Of a stretch of DNA of 13,665 bases, positions 7,084 through 13,665 are shown one piece after another. Positions within the stretch are counted from its first letter, which is position 1; every line of letters starts with the position of its first letter. Source of the DNA: Flavobacterium sp. (GTDB taxonomy: Bacteria; Bacteroidota; Bacteroidia; Flavobacteriales; Flavobacteriaceae). A program made the translations under genes and the position numbers. The stretch covers positions 1-13,665 of the forward strand of contig JAAURU010000041.1 of NCBI GenBank assembly GCA_012032075.1, written 5' to 3'. The notes under the pieces were generated by a model. That model was not told the origin of the DNA. It was given only the letters and a program-made list of their open reading frames with translations, and made no database searches.

Positions 7084-7700
7084 TATTTCTGAATGATTAC
7101 ATAAGAGTTTTTATGTCCCGGTACACATCCTTTAACAACTAAAAGATTTTTATCAGCAACAACTTTTAAAACTTTAAGATTTTGAATAGTCACATTATCA
7201 GATCCCATTCTTCCTGCCATTCTCATCCCTTTAAATACTCTTGATGGATAAGAAGATGCTCCTACTGAACCCGGAGCTCTTAATCGGTTATGTTGACCAT
7301 GAGTTGCCTGTCCAACACCACCAAATCCGTGACGTTTAACAACCCCTTGAAAACCTTTACCTTTAGAAACTCCTTGAACATCTACAAATTCTCCTTCAGC
7401 AAATAAATCTACCGTTAAGACTTCACCTAATTTGTGTTCTTCTTCAAAATACTTGAACTCAACAACTTTCTTCTTAGCTACAGTTCCCGCCTTCTTGAAG
7501 TGACCTTCTTCTGCTTTAACTGTATGCTTTTCAGTTTTGTCATCGAAACCAAGCTGAAGAGCACGATACCCGTCAACCTCATTGGTTCTGACTTGGGTAA
7601 TAACACATGGACCAGCCTCGATTACTGTACAAGGAATATTCTTCCCGTTTTCATCAAAGATACTAGTCATGCCAATTTTTCTTCCGATTAACCCAGACAT
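7083..7700 (-). CDS. rplC: 50S ribosomal protein L3 (uL3)
   Basis: L3 binds near the 3' end of 23S rRNA and reaches toward the peptidyl transferase centre. The 205-aa product starts MSGLIGRKIGMTSIFDENG and contains the extended-loop signature GQATHGQHNRLRAPGSVG (130-147), followed by RVFKGMRMAGRMG (154-166). The position of the methylated glutamine of E. coli L3 appears to be occupied by the segment ASSYPSR, so that modification is probably absent. Here rplC is the first gene of its transcript: a terminator separates it from rpsJ, and a strong promoter and a leader of about 60 nt precede it. No Shine-Dalgarno sequence is visible before the ATG. Confidence 0.97.
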   Translation of the reverse strand: MSGLIGRKIGMTSIFDENGKNIPCTVIEAGPCVITQVRTNEVDGYRALQLGFDDKTEKHTVKAEEGHFKKAGTVAKKKVVEFKYFEEEHKLGEVLTVDLFAEGEFVDVQGVSKGKGFQGVVKRHGFGGVGQATHGQHNRLRAPGSVGASSYPSRVFKGMRMAGRMGSDNVTIQNLKVLKVVADKNLLVVKGCVPGHKNSYVIIQK

Positions 7701-7766
7701 ATAAAACTAATTAATTAATTAAACTCTTTTTGTGTATAAATTTACACCTTCCTCATTTTGAGGGTG
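7701..7766 (-). promoter_or_regulatory. 5' leader of the rplC (S10/spc) transcript with competing hairpins
   Basis: Directly after the -7 element the RNA can form a hairpin of CCTC (7751-7754) with GAGG (7760-7763), extended by CAC/GTG (7745-7747 with 7764-7766) around a small bulge. A second hairpin pairs GTGTA 7732-7736 with TACAC 7743-7747 and competes for bases 7745-7747. The sequence TAAATTTAT lies at 7736-7744, as it does in the rpsL leader. A regulatory role, for example binding of a ribosomal protein such as L4, is inference. Confidence 0.4.
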
Positions 7767-7797
7767 CAAATATATAATTATTTTTTTTAACACGCAA
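7767..7797 (-). promoter_or_regulatory. Promoter of the rplC (S10/spc) operon, Bacteroidetes type
   Basis: On the minus strand TTG (7795-7797), a 20-nt AT-rich spacer and TATATTTG (7767-7774) match the Bacteroidetes consensus TTG-N19-21-TAnnTTTG exactly. The bases after it read CACCC, as at the rpsL promoter. Transcription would start around 7758-7763, giving a leader of about 60 nt ahead of rplC. Confidence 0.8.
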
Positions 7798-7854
7798 AAT
7801 TAATTTATTATGTTATTTTCAATATAAAAAACATAATCAATATTTTACGATATT

Positions 7855-7891
7855 AAAAAAACCGTAGTGATTTTTAATCACTAACGGTTTT
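7855..7891 (-). terminator. Intrinsic terminator after rpsJ
   Basis: A 14-bp stem pairs AAAACCGT-AGTGAT (7858-7871) with ATCACT-A-ACGGTTTT (7877-7891), with one unpaired A at 7883 and a 5-nt loop. Read on the minus strand, the stem runs into a T tract of seven (7855-7861 on the complement). It lies about 30 bases past the rpsJ stop, so it ends the rpsL-rpsG-fusA-rpsJ transcript. On the plus strand the trailing T run is shorter, so termination there would be weaker. Confidence 0.88.
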
Positions 7892-7920
7892 ATTATTTTA
7901 ACTGCTGAAGCAGTATATAA

Positions 7921-8226
7921 TTATACCTTAATTTCAACTTCAACTCCACTAGGCAATTCCAATTTCATTAAAGCATCAATAGTTTTAGAAGAAGAACTAT
8001 AAATATCCAACAATCTCTTGTATGAACTTAATTCAAACTGTTCTCTTGACTTCTTATTAACGTGTGGTGAACGTAAAACAGTAAAGATTTTTTTATTTGT
8101 AGGCAATGGAATAGGACCAGTTACTACAGCACCTGTACTTTTTACAGTTTTTACGATTTTTTCAGCAGACTTATCTACTAAATTATGATCGTATGATTTT
8201 AATTTTATTCTGATTTTTTGACTCAT
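7921..8226 (-). CDS. rpsJ: 30S ribosomal protein S10 (uS10)
   Basis: S10 is a 30S head protein near S3, S9 and S14, and in E. coli doubles as NusE in antitermination. The 101-aa product starts MSQKIRIKLKSYDHNLVD and carries GPIPLPT at residues 37-43 and SPHVNKKSREQFE at 53-65, all diagnostic. It follows fusA directly (11-base gap) because the usual tuf gene is absent from this locus, as is common in Bacteroidetes. Unlike the classic S10 operon, it is separated from rplC by a terminator and a fresh promoter. It is therefore the last gene of the str transcript here. Confidence 0.97.
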   Translation of the reverse strand: MSQKIRIKLKSYDHNLVDKSAEKIVKTVKSTGAVVTGPIPLPTNKKIFTVLRSPHVNKKSREQFELSSYKRLLDIYSSSSKTIDALMKLELPSGVEVEIKV

Positions 8227-8237
8227 TTTCTTAAGAA

Positions 8238-10393
8238 TTAAGCGTTACCTTTAGCTTTTTTAATAACTTCTTCTGAAATATTAGAAGGTGTTTCTGCATA
8301 ATGTGAGAATTCCATTGTAGAAGTTGCTCTACCAGAAGATAAAGTTCTTAAAGTAGTAACATATCCAAACATTTCAGATAATGGAACATCAGCTTTGATA
8401 GTTTTAGCACCAGCTCTATCACCCATATCATTTACTTGACCTCTTCGACGATTCAAGTCACCAACGATATCACCCATATTTTCTTCTGGAGTAATAACTT
8501 CGATTTTCATGATTGGCTCAAGAATAACAGCACCCGCTGCTTTTGCCACTTCTTTATATCCTAATTTTGCCGCTAATTCAATGATAAGGCATCAGAATCC
8601 ACAGGGTGGAAAGATCCATCAGTTAAAGTAACTTTTAAACTATCTACTGCATAACCTGCCAAAGGGCCAGTTTTCATTGCTTCACGGAAACCTTTTTCAA
8701 CAGCTGGTATATATTCCTTAGGAACGTTACCTCCTTTTACAGCATTCACAAATTGTAATCCCATTGGAACTTTCCCATCTACTTCTTCAGCTGGTTCTAA
8801 TGTAAAGACAATATCTCCAAATTTTCCACGTCCACCTGATTGTTTCTTATAAACTTCTCTATGTGTAGCAGATTTTGTAAAAGCTTCTTTGTATTCAACT
8901 TGTGGTTCTCCTTGATTTACTTCAACTTTAAACTCACGTTTCATACGATCTACTAAGATATCCAAGTGAAGCTCCCCCATACCCGATATAATTGTTTGAC
9001 CAGAAGCCTCATCTGTTCTTACTGTAAAAGTTGGATCTTCCTCAGCTAATTTTGCTAAAGCCATACCCATTTTATCAACATCAGCCTTAGTTTTTGGTTC
9101 AATAGCAATACCAATTACTGGATCAGGGAATTTCATAGACTCAAGAATAATTGGGTGTTTTTCATCACACATAGTATCTCCAGTCTTGATATCTTTAAAT
9201 CCAACTGCAGCTCCAATATCACCTGCCTCAATATAGTCGATTGGGTTTTGCTTGTTAGCATGCATTTGGTAAATACGAGAAATCCTTTCTTTGTTACCTG
9301 AACGTGTATTTAATATATATGAACCTGCATCTAAACGACCTGAATACGCACGGAAGAAAGCCAAACGACCAACATAAGGATCGGTAGCAATTTTAAATGC
9401 AAGAGCAGCAAATGGTTCTTTTGGATCAGGACGACGTAAAATTTTCTTTTGATCTTCTTCTAATAAATCAGCATCATCAGGATGAATTCCTTCAATACCT
9501 TCTTTATCCATTGGAGATGGTAAATATTTACAAACTGCATCTAACATAAATTGAACTCCTTTATTTTTGAAAGAAGAACCAGCTATCATAGGAATAATAG
9601 CCATATCTATAGTTGCAGCACGCAAAGCTGTGTTTATTTCCTCTTCTGTAATAGAATTTTCATCTTCCATGTATTTATCAAGAAGATTTTCATCATATGT
9701 TGCAATTTCTTCAATAAGAATAGAACGATATTTCTTAACATCATCTACCATATCAGCAGGAATATCCACAATATCAAAAGTAGCACCTTGTGTTTCATCA
9801 TGCCAAATAATTGCTTGATTCTTAACTAAGTCAACTACTCCTTTAAAATCACTCTCTTCTCCAATAGGTAACGTAATTGCTACCGCATTAGATTTCAACA
9901 TATCTTTCACTTGCTGACAAACCGCTAAAAAGTTTGAACCTTGACGATCCATCTTATTAACAAATCCCATACGCGGAACTCTATATTGATCAGCTAGTCT
10001 CCAGTTAGTTTCAGATTGTGGCTCAACACCATCAACTGCACTAAATAAGAATACTAAACCATCCAACACACGTAAAGAACGGTTTACTTCTACTGTAAAG
10101 TCAACGTGTCCTGGTGTATCAATAATATTAAAGTGATAAGGAATTGATTCTGGCAACAATTTACCTTGTTGGGTTGGAAAATTCCATTCACAAGTTGTAG
10201 CTGCTGAAGTAATTGTAATTCCTCTTTCTTGTTCTTGAGCCATCCAGTCCATTGTTGCAGCACCATCATGTACTTCACCAATTTTATGTGACTTTCCTGT
10301 ATAAAAAAGAATTCGCTCTGTAGTTGTTGTTTTACCAGCATCAATATGAGCTGCAATTCCTATATTTCTAGTATATTTTAAATCTCTAGCCAT
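8238..10393 (-). CDS. fusA: Translation elongation factor EF-G, with one apparent frameshift
   Basis: EF-G is the GTPase that moves tRNA and mRNA through the ribosome and helps recycle it. The G domain shows the P-loop AHIDAGKTT (15-23), switch I RGIT (57-60), DTPGH (92-96) and NKMD (146-149). Domains II to V follow, with GMGELHLDIL in domain III. The main frame stops near 8573, just inside domain V, after DSDALS. The rest (KEVAKAAGAVILEPIMKIEV, then the SHYAE region and the end) is in another frame. Adding one A to the pair at 8580-8581 (plus strand) restores SFELAAKLGYKEV and yields 718 aa, the normal flavobacterial length. A true loss of domain V would be lethal, so a base-calling error is most likely. 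rpsG lies upstream and rpsJ downstream. Confidence 0.95.
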
Positions 10394-10410
10394 TTCTAAT
10401 TTTTTATGAA

Positions 10411-10887
10411 TTAAAATCTAAAGTGAGAGAAAGCTTTATTAGCTTCTGCCATTTTATGAGTATCCATTCTTTTCTTAACTGCTGCACCTTCTTCTTTAGC
10501 TGCTGCTAAAACTTCTGCAGCTAATTTATTAGCCATTGATTTTTCATTTCTTCTTCTTGCATAAAGAATTAACCATTTCATAGAATAAGATATTTTTCTA
10601 TCAGGTCGAATTTGCATTGGAATTTGGAAAGTAGCTCCACCCACTCTTCGTGAACGAACTTCTACATGAGGCATAACATTTGTTAATGCATCTTTCCATA
10701 TTTCTAGTGCAGACTTTTCTGCATCTTGCTTTTTAGCCTCTACAATGTCTAATGCATCATAAAAAACTTTAAAAGCTGTTGATTTTTTACCATCCCACAT
10801 TAAGTTATTTACAAAACGTGTTACTAACTGATCGTTAAATTTTGGATCTGGTAAAAGGGGTCTTTTTTTGGCCGCTCTTTTTCTCAT
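10411..10887 (-). CDS. rpsG: 30S ribosomal protein S7 (uS7)
   Basis: S7 organises the 3' major domain of 16S rRNA and sits at the mRNA exit and E site. The 158-aa product starts MRKRAAKKRPLLPDPKF and contains the core signature RVGGATFQIP at residues 81-90. It ends with the conserved helix and AFSHFRF. The length is normal for Bacteroidetes. It lies 24 bases after rpsL and 17 before fusA, the standard str order. In E. coli S7 represses the str operon from the rpsL-rpsG spacer. That spacer here is very short, so the E. coli mechanism is unlikely to apply. Confidence 0.97.
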   Translation of the reverse strand: MRKRAAKKRPLLPDPKFNDQLVTRFVNNLMWDGKKSTAFKVFYDALDIVEAKKQDAEKSALEIWKDALTNVMPHVEVRSRRVGGATFQIPMQIRPDRKISYSMKWLILYARRRNEKSMANKLAAEVLAAAKEEGAAVKKRMDTHKMAEANKAFSHFRF

Positions 10888-10911
10888 GTCTTTTCTTTAA
10901 AAGATTTTAAA

Positions 10912-11319
10912 TTACTTTTTCTTTCCAGCTACTGCTGCAGGTTGTCCTGGTTTTGGACGTTTTGCACCATACTTTGATCTACGTTGTGTTCTTCCTGCTA
11001 CTCCAGCAGTATCTAACGCTCCACGAACGATATGATAACGCACACCCGGTAAATCTTTTACTCTTCCACCTCTAACTAATACTATCGAGTGCTCTTGTAG
11101 ATTGTGTCCTTCTCCAGGAATGTATGCATTTACTTCATTTCCATTTGTTAAACGAACCCTAGCAACTTTACGCATTGCAGAGTTTGGTTTTTTTGGTGTT
11201 GTTGTGTAAACACGAGTACAAACCCCTCTTCTTTGAGGACAAGAATCTAAAGCAGCCGATTTACTCTTCTTAGTTATTTTGGCTCTTCCAGTTCTTACTA
11301 ATTGTTGAATTGTTGGCAT
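10912..11319 (-). CDS. rpsL: 30S ribosomal protein S12 (uS12)
   Basis: S12 is the decoding-centre protein that affects fidelity and streptomycin response. The 135-aa product contains CPQRRGVCTRVYTTTPKKPNSA (C27 onward, shown here as CPQRRGVCTRV plus YTTTPKKPNSA). Lysines 43 and 88, whose changes give streptomycin resistance in other bacteria, are both wild type, and Asp89, the methylthiolation site in E. coli, is present. The C-terminus carries a lineage-typical tail rich in lysine and proline. It is the first gene of the str transcript, with a promoter and hairpin leader directly upstream and no Shine-Dalgarno sequence. Confidence 0.97.
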   Translation of the reverse strand: MPTIQQLVRTGRAKITKKSKSAALDSCPQRRGVCTRVYTTTPKKPNSAMRKVARVRLTNGNEVNAYIPGEGHNLQEHSIVLVRGGRVKDLPGVRYHIVRGALDTAGVAGRTQRRSKYGAKRPKPGQPAAVAGKKK

Positions 11320-11373
11320 AATTCTTTCTAATTATTACTAATAAATTTAACTCCCTAATACTATTTAGGGGTG
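11320..11373 (-). promoter_or_regulatory. 5' leader of the rpsL (str) transcript with a start-proximal hairpin
   Basis: The leader begins CACCCCT, like that of rplC, and forms a perfect 6-bp hairpin: CCCTAA 11353-11358 with TTAGGG 11365-11370 and a 6-nt loop. The sequence TAAATTTAT then follows (11341-11349). Spacing from the promoter TTTG to TAAATTTAT is 24 nt here and 22 nt at rplC. The hairpin may stabilise the 5' end or be a regulatory site; this is inference. Confidence 0.45.
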
Positions 11374-11403
11374 CAAATGTAGTTATTATTTTTTACAAAA
11401 CAA
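11374..11403 (-). promoter_or_regulatory. Promoter of the rpsL (str) operon, Bacteroidetes type
   Basis: On the minus strand TTG (11401-11403), a 19-nt spacer and TACATTTG (11374-11381) match the consensus TTG-N19-21-TAnnTTTG. Transcription would start about 11365-11370, giving a leader of roughly 50 nt ahead of rpsL. The surrounding sequence is very AT-rich. Confidence 0.78.
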
Positions 11404-11595
11404 ATCTAATTTATTTATTTTCAAGTCAATCAGATTTATTTCTTAAAAAATCAATATACAATAAATCAAGAATTAAAAAATAGAAGTCTCAATAGTAAGT
11501 AATAACATAAACTAAAGCAAGCATTAGAATTCAAAAGCTGTCATTGTTTTATTACTAGTTAAATTTATTTCATTAATTTGCGTTTCTTTATTTAT
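11404..11595. other. Divergent intergenic region between rpsL promoter and the Omp85-like gene
   Basis: This AT-rich stretch separates the two divergent genes. I see no RNA gene or long repeat in it. At 11574-11580 (plus strand) TAATTTG resembles a Bacteroidetes -7 element but is one base short of TAnnTTTG, and no good TTG lies at the right distance (TTA at 11552-11554 is the nearest). It would place a start site about 11 bases before ATG 11596, so it is only a weak candidate promoter. Confidence 0.4.
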
Positions 11596-13254
11596 ATGAA
11601 ACATTTTTTTATATTACTTACTTTAGTTGCCATTCATTTATGCAATGGACAAGTATTTAATTTAAAAATTGAAGGGAAAACAAATACACAAAATAAAATA
11701 ATTGATAGTTTAGATTATAGAAAGTCTCATTCTAATGTAGCATCCATATTAACAACAATCAAATCATTTGATTCCACATTGATTAAAATAGGCTTCATTG
11801 AGTCCTTATTATTAGAACAAAAAAAATCAATGATAGTAGTTTTATTTTCTACTATGACATTAAGGAAAGAACTAATTTGATAGAAATTTCTTTTGCCGAA
11901 ATTTCAACTATTGAAAAAGACCTTTTACAGTTAAAAAATGATTCAATATCTATATCTATTGACAAAACAGATAAATGGATGTCTGATAAATTAAAATTAT
12001 TAGAAAATAATGGTTTTGCTTTAGCTAAATTAAAACTGACTGATTATTACATCTCAAACAATAAATTATTTGCTAAACTAATTGTAAAATTAAACACTAA
12101 AAGAATAATTGATGAAATTGTAGTTCTAGGTTATGATAAATTTCCTAAAAACTTAAAAAAAGTTTTTGAAAAAAAGTCAAAAAAGCAATTATTCAATAAA
12201 AACTTAGTAAATCGAGTATATACTGATTTTAATTCCCTTCCTTTTGTTAACCAAATTAAATATCCTGAAATTTTGTTCACTAACAATTCAACCAAAATAT
12301 ATACCTATCTTGAAAAGACACGCCCAAATAAATTTGACGGATTTGTTGGTTTTGCAAATGATGAAAAAACCAATTTAGTATTTAATGGCTATGTGGATTT
12401 ACTTTTGCAAAATATACTAAATTCAGGTGAAAAATTTAATTTATATTGGAGAAATGATGGCAACAATCAAACTTCTTTTAATATTGGAGCTGAAGTACCT
12501 TATTTATTTAAGAGTTCTTTTGGACTTAAAACAAATTTAAAAATTTTTAAACAAGATAGTCTTTTTCAAAACACTCAAAGAGAATTAAACATAGGGTATT
12601 ATTTCACTTTTAATAAAAAACTTTTTTTAGGTTATCAGAGCACAACATCTGTTGATATTCAAATCAAAATAACTTTTCAGTAAATAATTACAGAAATCAT
12701 TATTATAATTCAAGTTTTAGTTTCATAAAAAGAAACAATACTGATATGCTTTTTCCAGAAAAAATATTACTTTTAATAAAAGGAGGAATAGGTAAAAGGC
12801 AAATAGAAGATGATAGCGAAAATCAATATTTTATACAACTAAATTATAGTCACAATTTCAATCTCAACAAACAAAATAGCATTTTTATAAAAAACGAGAC
12901 TTTCTTTTTAAATAGTAACAACTTTATAATTAACGAACTTTATCGTTTTGGGGGAATCAATTCGATAAGAGGTTTTAGAGAAAATTCTCTACAGGCTAAC
13001 TTTTTCTCTGGAATAATGACAGAATACAGATATATAATGAGTGAATCCATTTATTTACATTCAGTAATAGACTATGGATACTTTCAAGATAAAACTTCAA
13101 ATATTGAAAACAAATTACTTGGAATAGGTTTTGGATTTGGACTTAAAACAAATAATGGTCTATTTAATTTTATTTACTCAAATGGATCAATTGAAAATCA
13201 GCAAATAAAATTATCTAATTCCATTTTCCAATGAGTTTTAACACTTTCTTTTGA
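11596..13254 (+). CDS. Omp85-type outer-membrane protein (POTRA plus surface-antigen barrel), with three apparent frameshifts
   Basis: I do not recognise a named gene. The start ATG 11596 gives a signal peptide (MKHFFILLTLVAIHLCNGQ); a TTG at 11578 in the same frame is less likely. An N-terminal region of unknown function follows, then a POTRA-like segment (about residues 125-235, containing IIDEIVVLGYDKFP) and a strand-rich barrel from about 247. The motif FGGINSIRGFREN, with RGF at 459-461, is the Omp85 barrel hallmark. Three frame breaks occur, each repaired by one A: in the run 11819-11826, at 12661-12663, and at 13230-13231. Joined, the protein is 553 aa and ends MSFNTFF, an aromatic C-terminus as expected for a barrel. 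The length is then an exact multiple of three. Likely roles are outer-membrane protein insertion or secretion, by family only. True pseudogenisation cannot be excluded. Confidence 0.75.
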
Positions 13255-13269
13255 AGAAAAAGTGTTAAA
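13237..13269 (+). other. Stem-loop spanning the 3' end of the Omp85-like gene
   Basis: TTTAACACTTT (13237-13247) pairs perfectly with AAAGTGTTAAA (13259-13269) around an 11-nt loop that contains the proposed stop TGA 13252-13254. An A-rich rather than T-rich stretch follows, so it is not a classical terminator on either strand. It may protect the 3' end of the message or act with the weaker hairpin downstream. Confidence 0.45.
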
Positions 13270-13293
13270 TGTTAAAAAAGATTAAAATATATT

Positions 13294-13313
13294 AGGATTG
13301 CATTCCTTTTTTT
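13294..13313 (+). terminator. Weak candidate terminator before the SusC-like gene
   Basis: AGGA (13294-13297) can pair with TCCT (13304-13307) around a 6-nt loop, followed by a run of seven T (13307-13313). The stem is only 4 bp, so this is a weak candidate for ending the Omp85-like transcript. Confidence 0.25.
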
Positions 13314-13345
13314 GAATTTTGAACAACTAATTCAAATTAACAAAT

Positions 13346-13665
13346 ATGAGATCTAAATTTAACGTATTACTAACATTCTTAGTAGTGATGTTAGGGCAAT
13401 TTATTTTTGCCCAAGTCAAAACTGTTTCAGGAACAGTTGTGGATCAAAACGGACTACCGCTTCCAAGTGTAGCAATTCTTGAAAAAGGAACTACTAATGG
13501 TACACAGTCTGATTTTGACGGAAATTTTAAAATTAATGTAAGACAAGGAAGCACACTTGTTTTTAGCTACATTAGTATGAAAACACAAGAAATTGTAGTT
13601 AATTCATCTACTTTAAAGTTAAAATGCAAGAAGATGTAGCAATACTTGAAGGCAGTTGTTGTTAC
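13346..13665 (+). CDS. SusC/RagA-type TonB-dependent receptor, N-terminal part (runs off the window), two apparent frameshifts
   Basis: These receptors are outer-membrane channels that import large nutrients with energy from TonB, usually with a SusD-type lipoprotein. The visible part has a signal peptide ending FIFAQ (about 1-23) and then the carboxypeptidase-D-like regulatory domain typical of SusC. Its signature runs from VSGTVVDQNGLPLP (27-40) through KGTTNGTQSDFDGNF (47-61) to FSYISM (73-78). The frame stops at 13639. Adding one A to the run 13621-13624 and removing one G from the pair 13651-13652 would restore KLKMQEDVAILEAVVV, the usual lead-in to the TonB-box/plug region. The SusD partner, if present, lies outside the window, so the substrate cannot be told. 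Confidence 0.85.

Noticed and set aside
7434..7691. Plus-strand ORF of 85 aa opposite rplC
   Set aside because: It is a shadow of the intact L3 gene, with phenylalanine/leucine-rich composition and no recognisable domain.
9551..9829. Two overlapping plus-strand ORFs opposite fusA
   Set aside because: Both lie in the antisense of conserved EF-G coding sequence, and their composition reflects the complement of EF-G codons.
10090..10356. Minus-strand 88-aa ORF within fusA
   Set aside because: It is an alternative frame inside the conserved G domain, glutamine/leucine-rich and without family features.
11578..11580. TTG start for the Omp85-like gene
   Set aside because: The in-frame ATG at 11596 begins directly with a good signal peptide; the TTG would add six residues and overlaps a promoter-like element.
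11573..11580. Promoter for the Omp85-like gene at TAATTTG
   Set aside because: The -7 element is one base short of the consensus and there is no TTG at 19-21 nt, so it is not called as a promoter feature.
1..13665. CRISPR arrays, insertion sequences, tRNA genes, phage genes or a novel defence system
   Set aside because: I found no direct-repeat arrays, transposase ORFs, tRNA-like cloverleaves or defence-type domains. The window is core translation genes plus two outer-membrane genes.

Overview
This AT-rich window comes from a member of the Bacteroidetes (Bacteroidota), most probably a Flavobacteriaceae species. The evidence is the ribosomal gene order rpsL-rpsG-fusA-rpsJ-rplC with no tuf gene, the lineage-typical protein lengths (EF-G 718 aa, S7 158 aa, L5 183 aa after repair), three promoters of the Bacteroidetes type TTG-N19/20-TAnnTTTG, start codons without purine-rich Shine-Dalgarno sequences, and a SusC-type TonB receptor start at the right edge.

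Minus strand, right to left. The str unit (11319 down to 7921) is rpsL, rpsG, fusA and rpsJ. It is driven by a promoter at 11374-11403 and closed by a strong intrinsic terminator at 7855-7891. The S10/spc unit then restarts from its own promoter (7767-7797) and runs rplC, rplD, rplW, rplB, rpsS, rplV, rpsC, rplP, rpmC, rpsQ, rplN, rplX, rplE, rpsN. A 104-nt gap follows with a third promoter (1409-1439), then rpsH, rplF, rplR and only the start codon of the next gene (expected rpsE). Together these genes encode core 30S and 50S proteins plus translocation factor EF-G. Most genes are separated by 0-20 nt, and rplC/rplD overlap by one base.

Plus strand, right side. Divergent from rpsL is an unfamiliar outer-membrane gene (about 11596-13254). 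It encodes a signal peptide, a POTRA-like region and an Omp85-type barrel with the RGF motif. The 5' end of a SusC/RagA-type TonB-dependent receptor follows (13346 to window end).

The most striking oddity is technical. At least five genes, including the essential rplE, rplV and fusA, are broken by single-base length changes, nearly all in A/T runs (eight in total by my reading). Each repair restores a full-length, family-typical protein, so I read these as sequencing or assembly errors, and annotate the genes across the breaks. The more biological leads are the similar 5' leaders of the rpsL and rplC transcripts, the rpsH leader with two mutually exclusive hairpins, and the uncharacterised Omp85-like protein. 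I do not see a convincing novel system; most of the window is core translation machinery.
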